Shown here: positions 61,614-64,000 of the stretch, one piece after another
How the letters are laid out: each line of letters opens with the position of its first letter
How positions within the stretch are numbered: the stretch's first letter is position 1
Assembly: GCA_026645735.1 (NCBI GenBank)
Contig: JAPKMT010000011.1
Location: 1-64,000 of the forward strand
Source: Flexilinea sp.
GTDB taxonomy: Bacteria; Chloroflexota; Anaerolineae; Anaerolineales; Anaerolineaceae
Length of the DNA: 64,000 bases
Reading direction: 5' to 3'
Translations under genes and position numbers: made by a program
Notes under the pieces: generated by a model
Database searches by the model: none
Told to the model about the DNA's origin: nothing
The model's input: only the letters and a program-made list of their open reading frames with translations

Positions 61614-64000
61614 ATGACCATAAAAATTTTAGTAGTGGATGATTCAGCAGTTGATCGTTTGCTCATTCAGCAGATGCTCGGTGAATATCAAGTCGAAACA
61701 GCATGTGACGGACTGGATGCGATCACGAAAATTGAAGCGGACCCGGCAATTTGTCTGGTTTTGTTAGATATTAATATGCCGAAAATGGACGGATTTCAGT
61801 TTCTTATGCTGTTAAAATCCGACGAGCGTTATCGAAAAATTCGTACCATTATCTTGTCCAACTATCAGGAATTGGACAACGAAATCAAAGGACTGAAATT
61901 AGGCGCAGTCGATTATCTTCGAAAACCGGTTCAAATAGATTTATTACGAGCCAGAGTTGCGATTTATATCGAATTGCTGCGGATGCAAGAGGCATATGAA
62001 CAAAAACTGCAGGAACAAGGGCTGACATTTGATGTGATTTTTCACCAGGCGCCGATCGGCATTGCGATTTCGCAGCGTCGCGATGCCTCACAAGGAGAAA
62101 ATGATGTCCTGGTGGATGTGAATCCGCTATATGAGAAGATTACCGGAAGGACAAAAGAAGAACAAGCCAGGATCGGATGGGAAAATTTTACGCATCCGGA
62201 TGACCTGGAACAAGATCGTGAGAATCTAAAAAAACTCCGTGCCGGTGAAATTCGAAGTTATGCTATGGATAAACGGTATCTCAAACCGGACGGATCTATT
62301 GTCTGGGTGTATATGGTCGTGGCTCCGTTGACTATTAACACAAAAAATTTATTCACTCACATTTGTCTTGTTCAGGATATCACCTGGCGCAAAGAAATTG
62401 AAGCCCGATTATTGGAGAGTGAACGGAGCAAATCGGTGCTCCTTTCGCATTTACCGGGACTTGCATATCGCTGCAAATATGATCGTGATTGGACCATGCT
62501 GTATGTATCGAGCGGATGTTATCCATTGACCGGTTATCAACCGGAAAGCCTGATTCAAAACAAGGACCTTTCCTACAACGATATTATCTCACCCGAATAC
62601 CGAAAATTGTTGTGGAATCAGTGGAAACAAATCCTGTCAGAGAAAATTCCTTTTCGACAGGAATATGAAATCATGACAGCCGACGGCAATCGCAAATGGG
62701 TTCTTGAGATCGGAGAAGGTATTTATAATGAAAAGGGAGAGGTGGAAGCCCTGGAAGGTATTGTGATTGATATATCGGATCGCAAGCAAATTGAGAATTC
62801 CCTGCGTTACAATAATGAACATGATCCCTGGACCGGACTGTACAATCGCAGTTTTTTGGAAAATTTGCTGGCAAAAGATACCGAAGAACCACTGAAAATT
62901 AAGCGTGCTGTTATCTCGATCAATCTGAGCTCGGTGCAATCCCTGGCGACCACCTATGGTTTTCATTACACACAGGAGTTTATCAGAAATGTCGTGGATG
63001 TGCTCCTCCCACATTGCAATGGGTTGCGGCAGCTGTTCAATACGTATGAAAACCGCTTTGTTTTCTATGTCAAGGATTACAAAACCAAAGCGGAGTTAAT
63101 TCGTTTCTGTGAATTGATTATCCATTTATTGGAGCCTTTGTTATCCAGCGAAAGGATCAATTGCGGAATTGGAGTGGTTGAAATCGACTCCACAAATCAA
63201 TGGGATGCCAATCAATTATTGAAAAACCTTCTCATTGCATCGGAACGGAGCCTGGAGCTGCGGGATCGAGATTTAGAGATTTGTTTCTACGATGCCGACA
63301 TGGAAAAGCATCTAATCCGCGAAGCGGAAGTGAAACATGAGCTTGGAAGAATTGCTTCCGAAGAGAATGACGGTGGACTGTTTTTGCAGTATCAACCGAT
63401 CCTAAATCTAAAAACCAATCGGATTTGCGGCTTTGAAGCTTTGGCGCGAATGCGCGGGGAGAAACTCGGACTGATTTCACCTTTGGAATTTATTCCGATT
63501 GCGGAAAAAACAAAACTGATCATCCCTGTGGGAAAAAAGATTTTTATCCAGGCAACGCGTTTTTACAGGAAGTTGGCGGCTTTTAATAACATCACGCTGA
63601 ACATATCCATCAATATTTCAGTAATTCAGTTGTTAAAAAATGATTTTTGCAGATTAATTCAGAATCTGATGGAAGAAATACAGGTTAGACCGGAAGCGAT
63701 TTGTCTGGAAATCACGGAATCGGTTTTTGCATCTGATTATGAGGAAATCAATTCAATTCTGGGTCAGTTAAAAAAAATCGGTTTCCATATTGCCATTGAT
63801 GATTTTGGAACGGGATATTCATCACTATCTCGCGAACGGGAATTGAATGTCAACTGTTTGAAAATTGACAAGGAATTTATTGACAGTCTCATGCGGATGG
63901 ATCCTGAATTAACCTTTGTATCGGATATTGTTTCCATGGCACATAAGGTCGGGCACGATGTAATTGCGGAAGGTGTTGAGCATGAGGAACAACTTCAATA
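61614..64000 (+). CDS. Response regulator: REC-PAS-PAS-degenerate GGDEF-EAL (3' cut by window)
   Basis: The frame is open to the window edge (795 codons). The receiver has LVVDDSAVDR, Asp in LLDINMPKMDG and YLRKP intact. Two PAS domains, a GGDEF-like domain with NTYENRF instead of the motif, and an EAL domain follow. EAL is at 608, with EITESVF, DDFGTGYSS, LKIDKEFID and IAEGVE. It is collinear with the gene at 37523. It should degrade c-di-GMP, controlled by phosphorylation and PAS input. Starts at ATG 61596 or GTG 61611 are also possible, as the ribosome site is weak. Confidence 0.92.
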   Translation, partial: MTIKILVVDDSAVDRLLIQQMLGEYQVETACDGLDAITKIEADPAICLVLLDINMPKMDGFQFLMLLKSDERYRKIRTIILSNYQELDNEIKGLKLGAVDYLRKPVQIDLLRARVAIYIELLRMQEAYEQKLQEQGLTFDVIFHQAPIGIAISQRRDASQGENDVLVDVNPLYEKITGRTKEEQARIGWENFTHPDDLEQDRENLKKLRAGEIRSYAMDKRYLKPDGSIVWVYMVVAPLTINTKNLFTHICLVQDITWRKEIEARLLESERSKSVLLSHLPGLAYRCKYDRDWTMLYVSSGCYPLTGYQPESLIQNKDLSYNDIISPEYRKLLWNQWKQILSEKIPFRQEYEIMTADGNRKWVLEIGEGIYNEKGEVEALEGIVIDISDRKQIENSLRYNNEHDPWTGLYNRSFLENLLAKDTEEPLKIKRAVISINLSSVQSLATTYGFHYTQEFIRNVVDVLLPHCNGLRQLFNTYENRFVFYVKDYKTKAELIRFCELIIHLLEPLLSSERINCGIGVVEIDSTNQWDANQLLKNLLIASERSLELRDRDLEICFYDADMEKHLIREAEVKHELGRIASEENDGGLFLQYQPILNLKTNRICGFEALARMRGEKLGLISPLEFIPIAEKTKLIIPVGKKIFIQATRFYRKLAAFNNITLNISINISVIQLLKNDFCRLIQNLMEEIQVRPEAICLEITESVFASDYEEINSILGQLKKIGFHIAIDDFGTGYSSLSRERELNVNCLKIDKEFIDSLMRMDPELTFVSDIVSMAHKVGHDVIAEGVEHEEQLQ

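Overview
This 64 kb window is chromosomal DNA of a moderate-to-low G+C bacterium, probably a strict or aerotolerant anaerobe. The evidence is a rubredoxin, a hemerythrin-like protein, a flavodiiron-like (ODP-type) protein, a catalase with a Fur/PerR-type regulator, and a membrane polyferredoxin. No rRNA, tRNA or other lineage marker is present, so I cannot fix the phylum; anaerobic Chloroflexota or Bacillota-like lineages are both plausible. The BMP-family binding protein has an ordinary signal peptide without a lipobox.

Layout. 0-3.4 kb: tail of an upstream gene, an isochorismatase-like hydrolase, a VOC (glyoxalase-fold) gene that has lost its ATG, and a 530-aa protein of unknown function. 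3.6-10.6 kb: a complete, translationally coupled type I restriction-modification operon hsdM-hsdS-hsdR. 10.8-11.6 kb: a yybP-ykoY manganese riboswitch with its own promoter and terminator, controlling mntP. 11.7-15 kb: a membrane ferredoxin, a probable 31-aa membrane protein and a large secreted protein. 15-26.2 kb: a ten-gene minus-strand cluster for uptake and breakdown of a nitrogenous compound, probably nucleosides or purines (GntR regulator, BMP-type binding protein, ABC ATPase, two permeases, creatininase-family hydrolase, M20 amidohydrolase, OsmC protein, adenine deaminase, amidohydrolase). 26.4-31.4 kb: the intact second VOC paralogue, a LigB/DODA-type dioxygenase, two membrane proteins, katA and a perR-like gene.

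31.5-64 kb is an accessory, decaying and signalling-rich region. It holds two GGDEF proteins with an intact motif, three large paralogous PAS-PAS-degenerate GGDEF-EAL proteins (the last cut by the window end), a BvgS-like hybrid kinase, a hemerythrin-rubredoxin-cupin group, a rifampin-phosphotransferase-like enzyme, a CadC-like regulator with a metal P-type ATPase, an ODP-like diiron protein, a CrtI-like oxidoreductase next to its own decayed paralogue, an MFS transporter and several small conserved proteins. At least five gene remnants lie here.

The most striking unexplained signal is a family of about 105-125 bp nested palindromes: about nine full copies plus halves and hairpin-less short forms, most of them between 27 and 62 kb. 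Each has outer inverted ends built around ATTCGAAAT, and a long central hairpin whose two arms vary together between copies and which often ends in a GCGAAGC-type apex. Some copies supply the last codons and stop of the gene they abut. No transposase is present in the window.
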